The notes beneath the pieces are model-generated. The model worked only from the letters and a program-made list of their open reading frames with translations. It did no database searches and was not told where the DNA came from. From NCBI RefSeq assembly GCF_010725885.1, contig NZ_AP022600.1, positions 1,550,001 to 1,614,000 on the forward strand: a DNA stretch of 64,000 nucleotides, in the 5' to 3' direction. Positions 46,406 to 55,609 of this stretch are shown piece after piece (positions within the stretch are counted from its first letter, which is position 1; each line of letters opens with the position of its first letter). The position numbers and the translations under genes are program-made. The stretch comes from Mycolicibacterium tokaiense (lineage in GTDB: Bacteria; Actinomycetota; Actinomycetes; Mycobacteriales; Mycobacteriaceae).

Positions 46406-47239
46406 TCAACGGATCGCATGCTGTTCGGACGCTTTCCACGCCTCAAAGTCGGCCTGCACAGCGGGTCCCCAGCGCGGGATGTCGATCTCGGCGCTCGTGT
46501 AGGTACGGTCGGCGAGCCGGGATTTGCCGAAGATGTCACGCAGCCGCGTGTCCTCGCTGTGCGCGGCGACCGTCTCGGCGAGGTGCGGCGGGATGAACAT
46601 GACCCCGTGACCCGTCGCAAGCACCACATCTCCCGGCAACACCGTGACGCCGCCGATGCGGATGGGGATGTTGAGACCCGCGATCGTGAGATCGGCGATG
46701 CCTGTGGGGTGGGATCCGCGGTGCAGAACGTTGATGTCGAGTTCGGAGATGCCGGCTGCGTCGCGGATCCCGCCCTGGATCACCGCGCCCGTCCCGGTCC
46801 GCGTTGCGACCGCCGTCGCCAGGTTGTCGCCGACGAACGTGCCACCCTCGATCTTGTCGAAGAGGTCAACGACCATCACGTCTGCGTGTTGCAGCTCTTC
46901 GACCACCCACCAGTTCTGTTTGACGACCTCGCCGCCCGAGCGTCCCTCCCCCCGGCCGGTGTCGAGCACCACCTGATCGAAGTCCGGACGGAACGGCAGG
47001 AACTGGGCCGTCACGGCGCGGCCGACGAACGACCGGCCGGGGTTGGTCTCGGTGAAGCCGCCGACGAACTGGAGCTCGTAGCCTGCGTGCCGCAGTGGTT
47101 TCCACGCCTGCTCGACGCTGATGCCGCGGAGGCGTTCGAGCACCTCGTCGCTGACGCGGGGGCGCCCGTTGGCGAAGCGCTCTCCCTCCCACAGCGGTGT
47201 CAATGCCCGGGCCTCGGCCTCAGACGGTTCGATGCGCAT
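46406..47239 (-). CDS. RraA-like / 4-hydroxy-4-methyl-2-oxoglutarate aldolase-type lyase
   Basis: 277 aa, longer at the N-terminus than classical RraA (~160). The RraA core is seen in VMVVDLFDKIEGGTFVGDNLA, the active-site signature GAVIQGGIRDAAGI (Arg-Asp) and LPGDVVLATGHGVMFIPP. Family members are metal-dependent aldolases or decarboxylases of 4-hydroxy-2-oxo acids, so it may split a keto acid from the preceding dehydratases. ATG 47239 has a GGAAAAAG site and lies 20 bp within the end of the downstream-named ABC ATPase gene. Confidence 0.82.
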   Translation of the reverse strand: MRIEPSEAEARALTPLWEGERFANGRPRVSDEVLERLRGISVEQAWKPLRHAGYELQFVGGFTETNPGRSFVGRAVTAQFLPFRPDFDQVVLDTGRGEGRSGGEVVKQNWWVVEELQHADVMVVDLFDKIEGGTFVGDNLATAVATRTGTGAVIQGGIRDAAGISELDINVLHRGSHPTGIADLTIAGLNIPIRIGGVTVLPGDVVLATGHGVMFIPPHLAETVAAHSEDTRLRDIFGKSRLADRTYTSAEIDIPRWGPAVQADFEAWKASEQHAIR

Positions 47240-48287
47240 GTTCTTTTTCCTTTTCCGTGATGGGCCGCGGGGTGGCGACAGGTGTACCGGCGCGGGAGTG
47301 ACCCGCCTCCGGGTCGTACAGATGGCAAGCGACCGTGACGCCGTCGCGTTCGACGGCGATCGGGCGCCTCTCCGAGCACACGGCCTCCGCGAACGGGCAG
47401 CGCGCGGAGAACGGACACGCGTCGACCGCCACGTCGGGGTTGTCGGTGCCCTGCGTCGGGGTGGCATGCAGCCGCGACTCGCGCTTCTGCCGCTGCAGCG
47501 CCGGATTGGGTATCGGCGCAGCGTCCAGCAGAGCGCGCGTGTAGGGATGCAGCGGCGTGCGGCTCACGCGGTCGGCGGGCCCCTGTTCCATGACGCGGCC
47601 GCGATAGAGCACGACGATGCGGTCGGAGATGTTCTGGACGACGGCGATGTCATGCGAGATGAACAGGTACGCGACACCGAGTTCGCGCTGTAGTCGTTTG
47701 AGCAGATTGATGATCTGCGCCTGCGTCGACACATCGAGCGCGCTGACGGACTCGTCGCAGACGATGAGCTTCGCGCCGGTTGACAGTGCACGGGCGATGG
47801 CGATCCGCTGCCGCTGTCCCCCGGAGAACGAACTGGGGTAGCGCCCCGCCGCATCCCGCGGCAGCGAGACCCGGGAGAGCAGGTCCTGCACCAGCTCCGA
47901 GGCCTCTTTCTCGGACATCCGCTTCGTCACCTGCAGCGGCTCCTGCAGGATCCGCCCGATCGGCATGGCGGGGTTCAGCGAGCTGTAGGGATCCTGGAAC
48001 ACCACCTGGAGGTCTTCGGCGAGCCGCGCGCGGTTCTTGCGGGACAGGTGCGCGATGTCGCGCCCTTCCAAGACGATCGACCCGGTCTCGACGTGCGCGA
48101 GCCCCAGCACCGCCCGCCCGATCGTCGACTTGCCCGATCCGGATTCCCCGACGAGCCCGACGGTTTCGCCTTGCCCGACCGCGAGGTCGACACCGTCGAT
48201 CACGCGTTTCCACCGGCGGCCGCGGCCGCGGTAGGCGACCCGCAGATCGTCGATCTCCAGCAGATCGGCACGGGACTGTTCGCTCAT
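47220..48287 (-). CDS. Peptide-type ABC transporter ATP-binding protein (OppF/DppF)
   Basis: 355 aa. Complete motifs: Walker A GESGSGKST (residues ~45-53), Q-loop VVFQDPYSSLNPAM, signature FSGGQRQRIAIARAL, Walker B LIVCDESVSALDVSTQ and H-loop FISHDIAVVQ. The C-terminal oligopeptide-transporter domain has a four-Cys cluster (ACPFSARCPFAEAVC and later ACHLY). ATG overlaps the stop of the fused DppC-DppD gene by 1 bp. It energises import by the permeases encoded beside it. Confidence 0.92.
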   Translation of the reverse strand: MSEQSRADLLEIDDLRVAYRGRGRRWKRVIDGVDLAVGQGETVGLVGESGSGKSTIGRAVLGLAHVETGSIVLEGRDIAHLSRKNRARLAEDLQVVFQDPYSSLNPAMPIGRILQEPLQVTKRMSEKEASELVQDLLSRVSLPRDAAGRYPSSFSGGQRQRIAIARALSTGAKLIVCDESVSALDVSTQAQIINLLKRLQRELGVAYLFISHDIAVVQNISDRIVVLYRGRVMEQGPADRVSRTPLHPYTRALLDAAPIPNPALQRQKRESRLHATPTQGTDNPDVAVDACPFSARCPFAEAVCSERRPIAVERDGVTVACHLYDPEAGHSRAGTPVATPRPITEKEKEHAHRTV

Positions 48288-50266
48288 CAACCCACTTCCT
48301 TCGACGCACCGACAGCGGCACCCGCGCCGGCCAGCACAGGCGGACGCAACTCCAGCTCGTCGCTGCGGATGCACCGCACAGCGTGCGTGGCGGCGGTGGT
48401 ATGCAGCGGGATCGGCGCCGCTCGGCATGCATCGGTCGCGAATTCACAGCGCGCCGCGAACCGGCAGTGCTCCGGCCAGTCGACGGGTAGCGGCACACGG
48501 CCGGGTATGCCCTGGAGCTCACTCACGGCGTCGAGCACCGGCGTCGATGCCATCAACGCGGCCGTGTAGGGATGTCGGGGCGCCTCGAACAGCGGATCGA
48601 CGTCGGCCTCCTCGACGATCTCACCTGCGTACATCACAATCGTTTTGGTGCAGATGTCCGCCACGACGCCGAGATCGTGGGTGATCAGCAGCAGGCCCAT
48701 CCCGATCCGCTCCTGCAGGCTCCGCAACAGATCGAGGATCTCCGCCTGCACGGTCACGTCCAGCGCCGTCGTGGGCTCGTCGGCGATGAGCAGGTCGGGA
48801 TCACCGCTGAGGGCGATGGCGATCGCGACACGCTGGGCCATGCCACCCGACAGCTGGAAGGGAAAGGAGCGCAACACTTCCGGGATGCGCGGAATCCCCA
48901 CCAGGGCGAGCAGTTCGGCCGAGCGCTTACGCGCCGCGGCACGTCCGAACCCGTGGCTGCGCAGCGCCTCGCGCAGCAGGCTGCCCACCGTGAAGCTGGG
49001 ATCGAGCGCGACCATGGGCTCCTGCGAGATCAGCGCGACGGTCTTTCCCCGAAGTCGGTTGAAGGCTTTGGGGTCTGCGGTGACGTCCTGGCCGTCGATG
49101 GCGAGCTGCCCGGAGACCACACCGGGTTCGGGCACCAGCCCGATGAGTGCCAGTCCCGTCATCGTCTTGCCGCAGCCCGACTCGCCGACCAGTGCGACGA
49201 CATCCCCACGCGAGATCGAGAACGACACACCGCTCACGACCGGCACCATCTCGCCGTCGCGCGGGAAGGAGACCGTGAGGTCGCGCGCTACCGCAAGAAC
49301 CCCATCTTCGTGCGGAATGGCGGTGGTGGGACCGGTGGGCGCAGCGGCCTGACGTCGCCGGCGTGCCGGCCGGGAGTCCGGGGCGCTCGACCGTGATGCG
49401 TACAACTCGTCGCGGAGGTAGTCCCCGAGCATGTTGAACGCCAGGACCGTCAGGATGATCATGACACCCGACGGGAAGAGCAGCCACGGCTGCATGCTCA
49501 TGACACGAGCCGCCTCGGAGATCATCCCGCCCCAGTTCGGTGCGGGCGGCGGGGCGCCCAGACCCAGGAAGCCCAGACCCGCCTGCACGACGAGAGCGGT
49601 TCCCAGTGCGGCCGATCCCTGAATGACTACGGGTGCAATGACGTTGGGCAGCACATGGCGCCAGAGGATCCGAGTCGACGACAGACCGGCGACCTTCGCG
49701 GCGTCGACGTACAACTCCTCGCGCACGGCCTGGGTGGAGGCACGAACCAGACGGATGAAGGCGGCAGACATGAGAACACCGAGGACGATCATCGCCGCCC
49801 AGATGTTGTTGCCCATGACCGTCGCGACCGCGAGCAGCACGAGGATTGTGGGAAGCGTGATGAGGATGTCCTGGATCCAGTTGATGACCGCGTCGACGAC
49901 GCCGCCTACGTACCCGGCGAGGAGGCCGAACATCGTGCCGAGCACGATCGCGATCACCACGGCCAGGGTCGCGCCGAGAATGGTCTCCCACCCTCCGTAG
50001 AGAAGCCGCGCCAGCACGTCCCGCCCGAGTCCATCGGTTCCCAGCAGGTGCTCGAAGCTCGGCGACTGCAGTGCGTTCGACAGGTCCTGCTCGAGCGGCT
50101 GCCCGATGTCGAAGGCCCGGAACAGGATGCTCCCGACGAGCACGAGGACGGTCCAGGCCAGACACAGCACGGCACCGGGCTGGCGCAGTAGGCGTCGGGT
50201 GACTCCCGGCCCGCGACGGTCGATCGGATCTGCCACGGGTGCGGTGACATCGGGCTCGGTGCTCAT
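48287..50266 (-). CDS. Fused peptide-type ABC permease-ATPase (DppC-DppD)
   Basis: 659 aa in one frame. Residues ~1-300 are a DppC permease (GTDGLGRDVLARLLYGG, five to six helices, EELYVDAAKVAGLSSTRILW coupling loop). After a proline/alanine linker (~300-330), residues ~330-659 are a DppD ATPase: Walker A GESGCGKTM, Q-loop LISQEPMVALDPSF, signature LSGGMAQRVAIAIAL, Walker B LLIADEPTTALD, H-loop LITHDLGVVAD, and the Cys-rich C-terminus. The fusion is unusual but recurs in actinobacterial Dpp-type systems. ATG 50266 overlaps the DppB stop by 4 bp. Confidence 0.9.
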   Translation of the reverse strand: MSTEPDVTAPVADPIDRRGPGVTRRLLRQPGAVLCLAWTVLVLVGSILFRAFDIGQPLEQDLSNALQSPSFEHLLGTDGLGRDVLARLLYGGWETILGATLAVVIAIVLGTMFGLLAGYVGGVVDAVINWIQDILITLPTILVLLAVATVMGNNIWAAMIVLGVLMSAAFIRLVRASTQAVREELYVDAAKVAGLSSTRILWRHVLPNVIAPVVIQGSAALGTALVVQAGLGFLGLGAPPPAPNWGGMISEAARVMSMQPWLLFPSGVMIILTVLAFNMLGDYLRDELYASRSSAPDSRPARRRRQAAAPTGPTTAIPHEDGVLAVARDLTVSFPRDGEMVPVVSGVSFSISRGDVVALVGESGCGKTMTGLALIGLVPEPGVVSGQLAIDGQDVTADPKAFNRLRGKTVALISQEPMVALDPSFTVGSLLREALRSHGFGRAAARKRSAELLALVGIPRIPEVLRSFPFQLSGGMAQRVAIAIALSGDPDLLIADEPTTALDVTVQAEILDLLRSLQERIGMGLLLITHDLGVVADICTKTIVMYAGEIVEEADVDPLFEAPRHPYTAALMASTPVLDAVSELQGIPGRVPLPVDWPEHCRFAARCEFATDACRAAPIPLHTTAATHAVRCIRSDELELRPPVLAGAGAAVGASKEVG

Positions 50267-51201
50267 ACCCTGACCTTTGGATTGACGGCGGAGTTCAGCA
50301 GGTCCACTACGAGGTTGATGATGACGACGGCGACGGCGGTCACGACGAGGACGCCGAGCACGACGGGAACGTCGTTGCGGGCCAACGCGGTCATGGTGAG
50401 CTGCCCGAGACCCGGCACCGCAAACACCTGCTCCACGATGATCGAGCCCCCCGAGAGGTTGACGAACTGGATGCCGAGCGTCGTCAGGATCGGCACGCCG
50501 GAGTTCTTCAGCGCGTGTTTGTAGATCACCGACCGCTCGGGGATGCCCGCCGCCCGCAACGTCCGGACGTAGTCGCGTCCCAGGTTCTCGATCATCGCCG
50601 AGCGCGTCTGCCGGGCGATCGAGGAGATCGCAACGGTCGCAACGGCGATGACGGGCAACCAGAGGTGCTGGAGCCACAGACTGGGATCGGCGTCGAGGGG
50701 GACGTAACCGGTGGCGGGCAGCAGCGAAATCGTGAGGGCGAAGGCGAGCACGAGCATGAGTGCGAGCCAGAAGTTCGGGATCGCGAGCGCGACGACCGTG
50801 CTACTGACCAGCACGCGATCCAACCGCCCACCGCGCACGGCGGCGATGACGCCAATGGGCACGCCTACCAGCAGCGAGAGCAGCAGGGAGAGAACAACAA
50901 TGGACAGCGTGACCGGCGCCGAGGCGAGGATGCCCGACAGCACGGTTTGGCCGTTGTGCCAAGAGGTTCCGAGGTCGCCCTGCAGGAGCGCACCCAACCA
51001 GTCGAGGTAGCGCTCGACAAGCGGGCGGTCGAGCCCCAGGCTTTCGCGGATTGCGGCAATGGTCTCGGGGGTGGCGTCCTCCCCGGCTTTCATCTGCGCG
51101 ATGTCCGCCGGAAGTGAGTTGAGGAGCAGGAAAGCCAGTGACGAGACACCGAACAGCATGGGCACCGAGTACGCGAGGCGCTTCACGGCGTAGAGGAGCA
51201 T
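50263..51201 (-). CDS. Peptide-type ABC transporter permease (DppB)
   Basis: 312 aa, six helices. Typical DppB start (YAVKRLAYSVPMLFGVSSLAF), DLGTSWHNGQTV and the coupling region RDYVRTLRAAGIPERSVIYKHAL (read as VRTLRAAGIPERSVIYKHAL). It pairs with the DppC part of the fused protein to form the channel. ATG 51201 is chosen. Its frame is open far upstream but that is non-coding. 83 bp follow the substrate-binding gene. Confidence 0.9.
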   Translation of the reverse strand: MLLYAVKRLAYSVPMLFGVSSLAFLLLNSLPADIAQMKAGEDATPETIAAIRESLGLDRPLVERYLDWLGALLQGDLGTSWHNGQTVLSGILASAPVTLSIVVLSLLLSLLVGVPIGVIAAVRGGRLDRVLVSSTVVALAIPNFWLALMLVLAFALTISLLPATGYVPLDADPSLWLQHLWLPVIAVATVAISSIARQTRSAMIENLGRDYVRTLRAAGIPERSVIYKHALKNSGVPILTTLGIQFVNLSGGSIIVEQVFAVPGLGQLTMTALARNDVPVVLGVLVVTAVAVVIINLVVDLLNSAVNPKVRV

Positions 51202-51284
51202 CGGTGATCCGTTCTCTCCGGATGGTCGGGAGGAATTCGCTCGGCTGTCCGACTGTGTGACAGCGCGGACAGCCGAGCGACGGC

Positions 51285-52856
51285 TCAAGGCTTGGTGAGG
51301 CCTTCGAGGATGTACGGGCCCCCGTGGCCGGGGAGCACCGTGATGTCGGCGACCCGGTCGGGGTGGTAGTACGTCAGCGAGTTGACGTAACCGACCCGCA
51401 GGCCGTAGGCGTCCTCGACGGAGATGCGCGCGATCTCGTTCATGAGGTCGACCTGCTCCTGCCCACCGGAGTTCACCATCCGGTCGTAGAGAGCGCGGAT
51501 CTCGGGGACCTCGTAGCCGCGTTGGTTCGTCGCACTCGCGGGTCCCAGCCACAGGTTGGCGGGCGTGGCGAAGGAGTCCGCGAGGCCCAACGCCGTTGCG
51601 CCGGCGTCGTACTTACCGATGTCGGTGTTTGCCGTCTCACCGGGCGGGCGGACGATGAGGTTCATCGTGACGCCGACCTCGGAGAGGTTGCCCGCGACAG
51701 CTTCTGCCAGGGGCTGGTCCTTTCCCAGAGTGACTGCATCGAAGGTGAACCCGTCCGGGTAACCCGCTTCTGCCAGCAGTTGGCGAGCCCGCTCAGGGTC
51801 GTAGTCGTAGTAGTCCAGCAGCGACTCGTCGTACCCCGGCCCGCTGCCGGGCGTGAACGCGAGCGCACTCGGGGTGCCCTGACCCTGGAAGACGGTATCG
51901 ATGATGCTCTGCCGGTCGACGGCGTAGTTGAGCGCCCGGCGCACGTTGACGTCGGCAAAGGCGGGGACGTTCACACCTTCGATGTCCCACAACGAGATTC
52001 CGTTGGAATTCTGTGGGCGCGAGAGGATCTCGAGATCACCATTCGACTCCGCTGCCTCGAAGTTGCTGCCGTTGCCGTAACCGACGTCGACCTGCCCTGA
52101 CACCACCGCGTTGAACATCGCGTTCGCGTCGGTGTAGATCTTCAGCTCGAGGGTGTCGAATTCGATCCGGTCGGCGTTCCAGTAGTCCGGGTTCTTCACG
52201 TAGGTGTAGGTGTTGTCGATCACGGTGCGTCCCGGATCCAGCGTGTAGGGGCCCGCTCCGACCGGATTGATGCCGAGGTCGCCCGCTTCGATCGACTTCG
52301 GGCTGGGAACGGCGCCCATGTGCCCGACGAAGAACTTGGTCAGACGCGGATCGGGACGGCTGAGTTCGAGCGTCACGGTGAGCGGATCCTCCACGACGAC
52401 GTTCTCGACGGCGCTGAGGTTGCTGTAGGGCGCGTCCTCGGCGCTGCGTGCGTAGTCGAGCCACGTCTTGACCGCCGCCGCGTCGTAGGGCTCACCGTCG
52501 GTGAACGTCATGTCGGGGCGGATCTTGAAGGTGAGCGTGGTCGGGTTCACCCATTCCCACGATTCGGCCATGCCCGGGCGCTCGTTCCCGTCGGCGTCAC
52601 GTTCGATGAGTGCGCCGTACAGGGCGTGGATGTGCGCGCTGGCCTGCGCACCCGCGATCGCGTACAGCGGATCGTAGGTCTCGGTCGCGAAGGCGTAACC
52701 GATCGAGACGGTCGAGTCGTCGCCGCTGCCACCGGCGCCGCCGGTGGTGTCGGTGCCGCCGCACGCGGTGAGCCCGACGGCGAGCGTCGCCGCAGCGAGC
52801 AGCGCGCCGATCCTCCTCATCCCTCGGAGAGTTACGGGGGGTGATGAACTCTTCAT
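51285..52856 (-). CDS. Peptide-type ABC transporter substrate-binding lipoprotein (SBP_bac_5, DppA-like)
   Basis: 523 aa. Signal with lipobox LTAC (LLAAATLAVGLTACGG), then the SBP_bac_5 pattern: GYAFATETYDPLY, MAESWEWVNPTTLTFKIRPDMTF, GPYTLDP and ALNYAVDRQSII. ATG 52856 is placed 8 nt after AAAGGA; the ATG at 52865 would be too close to it, and a later one (52820) would still keep the signal peptide. Such proteins bind peptides but many carry sugar acids or glycosides; the surrounding enzymes suggest an acid-sugar cargo here. Confidence 0.9.
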   Translation of the reverse strand: MKSSSPPVTLRGMRRIGALLAAATLAVGLTACGGTDTTGGAGGSGDDSTVSIGYAFATETYDPLYAIAGAQASAHIHALYGALIERDADGNERPGMAESWEWVNPTTLTFKIRPDMTFTDGEPYDAAAVKTWLDYARSAEDAPYSNLSAVENVVVEDPLTVTLELSRPDPRLTKFFVGHMGAVPSPKSIEAGDLGINPVGAGPYTLDPGRTVIDNTYTYVKNPDYWNADRIEFDTLELKIYTDANAMFNAVVSGQVDVGYGNGSNFEAAESNGDLEILSRPQNSNGISLWDIEGVNVPAFADVNVRRALNYAVDRQSIIDTVFQGQGTPSALAFTPGSGPGYDESLLDYYDYDPERARQLLAEAGYPDGFTFDAVTLGKDQPLAEAVAGNLSEVGVTMNLIVRPPGETANTDIGKYDAGATALGLADSFATPANLWLGPASATNQRGYEVPEIRALYDRMVNSGGQEQVDLMNEIARISVEDAYGLRVGYVNSLTYYHPDRVADITVLPGHGGPYILEGLTKP

Positions 52857-52903
52857 TGACTTCATTCCTTTGCCTGGTGGGGGTTGTTGCAGGTCAAGCT
52901 TTT

Positions 52904-53815
52904 TCAGTAACCCTTGGCGGGATCGACGACCCCGACGAGCGGCCGGCCCTCGGCGAACCGGATCAGGTTGTCGGTGACGCGATGAACGAGTTGGGGCATC
53001 AGCATGTCCAGCGGGTTCGCCGAGTGCGGCGTGATGAGGCAGTTGTCCAGTGTCCACAGCGGATGGCCGTCGGGCAGCGGCTCCGGGTCGGTGACATCAA
53101 GCGCGGCCCCGCCGATGCGGCCCTCCTGCAGTGCCTCGACGAGGGCGGCTGTATCGACGATCGCTCCCCTGCCCACGTTGACCAGAATCGCCGTCGGCGC
53201 CATCAGGTCCAACCACTCCCGCGAGATGAGGCCGCGGGTGCTCGGGGTGAGGGGGGCGGCGACCATCACGATGTCCGCTTGCTCGATCGCAGCCTCGCGG
53301 ACCATCGGTTTGCCGGTCGACATGTCCGTCACGCCGCCGCGGCCAGCGGCGAGGATGCGGGCTTTGAACGGCTCGACGAGCCGGATGAACTCCCGCCCGA
53401 TCCCACCGCGGGCGCCGAGGAGCAGCACCGTTGATCCGTACAGATTCCGGCCTTGGGCACCGGTCCACGTCGTCGCTCGCGCGTAGCGGGCCAGCCCGCG
53501 GGTGAGGGCGAAGGTCAACGCGAGCGCGTGCTCCGCCACCGCTTCCGAGTAGGCGCCCTTGGCGCTGGTCCACATACGGCCGTCGTCGAACATGCCGGTG
53601 GGTGCCCACGCGTCGGTGCCAGCGGCCCCCAACTGAACCCATCGCACCTGGGGCCCCTGTTCGAGCACCTGGCCGAGCCGCCGATGATCGGATCCCCGCC
53701 AGACCACGACGTCGGCGCCGGCCGGATCGTCGCTGACGGTTGCGCCTGCGGCCTCGACTGCTGCGACCAGCGGAGGTAGCGGCGTCGGCCCGACGTGAAC
53801 GGCCACCGCGTTCAT
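52904..53815 (-). CDS. D-2-hydroxyacid dehydrogenase (NAD-dependent)
   Basis: 303 aa. Two-domain 2-hydroxyacid dehydrogenase: NAD-binding LLLGARGGIGREF, catalytic Arg in VNVGRGAIVD, acidic partner region in LDVTDPEPLP, and the His in CLITPHSANP. It interconverts 2-hydroxy and 2-oxo acids with NAD(P)H; hydroxypyruvate or glyoxylate are plausible. ATG 53815 overlaps the DhaK-DhaL stop by 4 bp, so it is translationally coupled. Substrate not assignable from sequence. Confidence 0.88.
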   Translation of the reverse strand: MNAVAVHVGPTPLPPLVAAVEAAGATVSDDPAGADVVVWRGSDHRRLGQVLEQGPQVRWVQLGAAGTDAWAPTGMFDDGRMWTSAKGAYSEAVAEHALALTFALTRGLARYARATTWTGAQGRNLYGSTVLLLGARGGIGREFIRLVEPFKARILAAGRGGVTDMSTGKPMVREAAIEQADIVMVAAPLTPSTRGLISREWLDLMAPTAILVNVGRGAIVDTAALVEALQEGRIGGAALDVTDPEPLPDGHPLWTLDNCLITPHSANPLDMLMPQLVHRVTDNLIRFAEGRPLVGVVDPAKGY

Positions 53816-55557
53816 GAGGGATCTCCTGTCGTCGGCCGGCCCGCTGCCCGCCCCGCCGCGGCGGCGGCAATCGCGAACGAGACGGCACCGGGGTCGGGCG
53901 TGCCGATCGAGGCATCGCCGTGGGTGCGGGAGCGCCCCCGCCGTGCGGTGAACGTCGCGGTGTGTTGCGCGCCGGCGTGTGCGACGTCGGCGGCCGCAAT
54001 CCAAGCGGTGTCGAGGGGGTCGGCCGCGGTCGTGCGCTCCCGGAGCGTCTCGGCGAACGGGATGAGCGCGTCGACCATCGTCTTGTCGCCGACCTGCGCG
54101 CCGCCGCGTTCGACGATCGCCGAGACGAACGCATGAACTGCCGCTACCGCGAGCGCGGTGGACGACGGCTGATCGTCGCTGGCGACGGTGGCCGCCGCCT
54201 GCAGTCCCGCACCCCACAGGGCTCCGGAGGTTCCCCCGCCGACGTCGGACCATGCCTCTGCGGCGGCCGCCAGCACGCTGCCCGCGCCGGCCCCCGCGGC
54301 CACAGCCGTCTGCGCCGCGGTCAGTGCGGCCGACGACCCGCGCTGCATGCACGCCCCGTGATCGCCGTCGCCCGCAACGGCGTCGAGCTCTCCGAGTTGT
54401 GCGGCGTGTGCGGTCAGACTCTCGGCGATGTCGCCGAGCCGGTCGCAGATCAGGGCTGCGAGCTGCTTCGATTCCACACTCGCGGGCCGGGTGGGTGTCT
54501 GCGGCTCGCGCTCGGGTGGCGCACCGTGCGAGATCCCGGACGCGGCCACGGGGCCGGTTTCTGCAGGTATTTCTCCCCGGGTGAAGGCCGCGGTCCGTGC
54601 CGGGGCCTGCCACAACTCGGCGAGCTCGTCGTCGAGGTAGGTCAACGACAGCGACAGACCCGCCATGTCGAGGCTCGTCACCAGCTCGTCCACAACGGGC
54701 GCTACCAGCGTCATGCCTGCGTCGCGGAGGCGGTGCGCCACGCGGCCGAAGACGACGTACAGCTCATCGGGTGTGGTTGCGCCGAGTCCGTTCACGAGCA
54801 CGGCGACACGCCCGCCGACCTCGGGCGCACGTTCGCCGAAAAGCGCATCGACAAGGAGATCCGCTGTCGCGTCTGCGGTTTCGAGAGGGCGGGACTCGAG
54901 ACCGGGCTCGCCGTGGATCCCCAGCCCTACCGTCATGACACCCTCGGCGATCTGCACTCCCGGTGCGGTCGCCCCCGGGAGGGTGCATCCCGTGAACGCC
55001 ACGCCCAGCGTTCGGGTCGCCCCGACGGCCTTTCGGGCGATCCGCTCGACACCGTCCAGGTCGTCGCCCCGCTGGGCAGCGGCACCGACGATCTTGAGCA
55101 CGATGAAGCTGCCGGCGATACCCCGGCGGCCGCCCTCGACGTCGACGGGCGTGGCGATGTCGTCGGTGACCGCCACCGTGCGGACGTCATAACCCTGCGC
55201 TTGCAGCCGACGCGCAGCTTCGCCGAAGTGCAACATGTCGCCCGAGTAATTGATCGGCACGAACAGAACGTCGGTTCCGCCCGCGGCGGCGACCGTCACG
55301 TCGACGATCTGGGAGGCCGACGGTGACGAGAAGACGTTGCCCGCGACCGCGCCGCTGCCGATTCCGGGGCCCACCCACCCGGCGAAGGCCGGATGGTGGC
55401 CCGAGCCGCCGCCCATCACAACCGCGACGCCCGCGTGACCGGCGGACCGCACGACGCCTGCGCCGGGGACCAGTCGCACGAGCTCGGGGTGCGCTGCGGC
55501 GAAACCCGCGAGGGCTTCGCCGGCGAACCGCGCAGCGTCGTTGACAAGGTGGGTCAC
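53812..55557 (-). CDS. DhaK-DhaL fusion kinase (dihydroxyacetone/erythrulose-type)
   Basis: 581 aa. The N-terminal DhaK domain (~1-330) carries GGGSGHHPAFAGWVG, the covalent substrate His in GIHGEPG and NGLGATTPDELYV; the C-terminal DhaL domain (~375-575) holds GDGDHGACM, SDVGGGTSGALWG and VGDKTMVDAL. This is the ATP-dependent form, as in DAK or the erythrulose kinases DerK and LerK found in M. smegmatis threitol/erythritol pathways. It phosphorylates a short ketose or related hydroxyketone. Start: ATG or GTG at 55557, first codon of MTHLVNDAARF. Between an AKR and the hydroxyacid dehydrogenase gene. Confidence 0.9.
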   Translation of the reverse strand: MTHLVNDAARFAGEALAGFAAAHPELVRLVPGAGVVRSAGHAGVAVVMGGGSGHHPAFAGWVGPGIGSGAVAGNVFSSPSASQIVDVTVAAAGGTDVLFVPINYSGDMLHFGEAARRLQAQGYDVRTVAVTDDIATPVDVEGGRRGIAGSFIVLKIVGAAAQRGDDLDGVERIARKAVGATRTLGVAFTGCTLPGATAPGVQIAEGVMTVGLGIHGEPGLESRPLETADATADLLVDALFGERAPEVGGRVAVLVNGLGATTPDELYVVFGRVAHRLRDAGMTLVAPVVDELVTSLDMAGLSLSLTYLDDELAELWQAPARTAAFTRGEIPAETGPVAASGISHGAPPEREPQTPTRPASVESKQLAALICDRLGDIAESLTAHAAQLGELDAVAGDGDHGACMQRGSSAALTAAQTAVAAGAGAGSVLAAAAEAWSDVGGGTSGALWGAGLQAAATVASDDQPSSTALAVAAVHAFVSAIVERGGAQVGDKTMVDALIPFAETLRERTTAADPLDTAWIAAADVAHAGAQHTATFTARRGRSRTHGDASIGTPDPGAVSFAIAAAAAGRAAGRPTTGDPS

Positions 55558-55609
55558 GCAGCACTCCTTTGTGCATCGGATGGGTTCACACGGCGGGGCC
55601 GGGGAGGCG

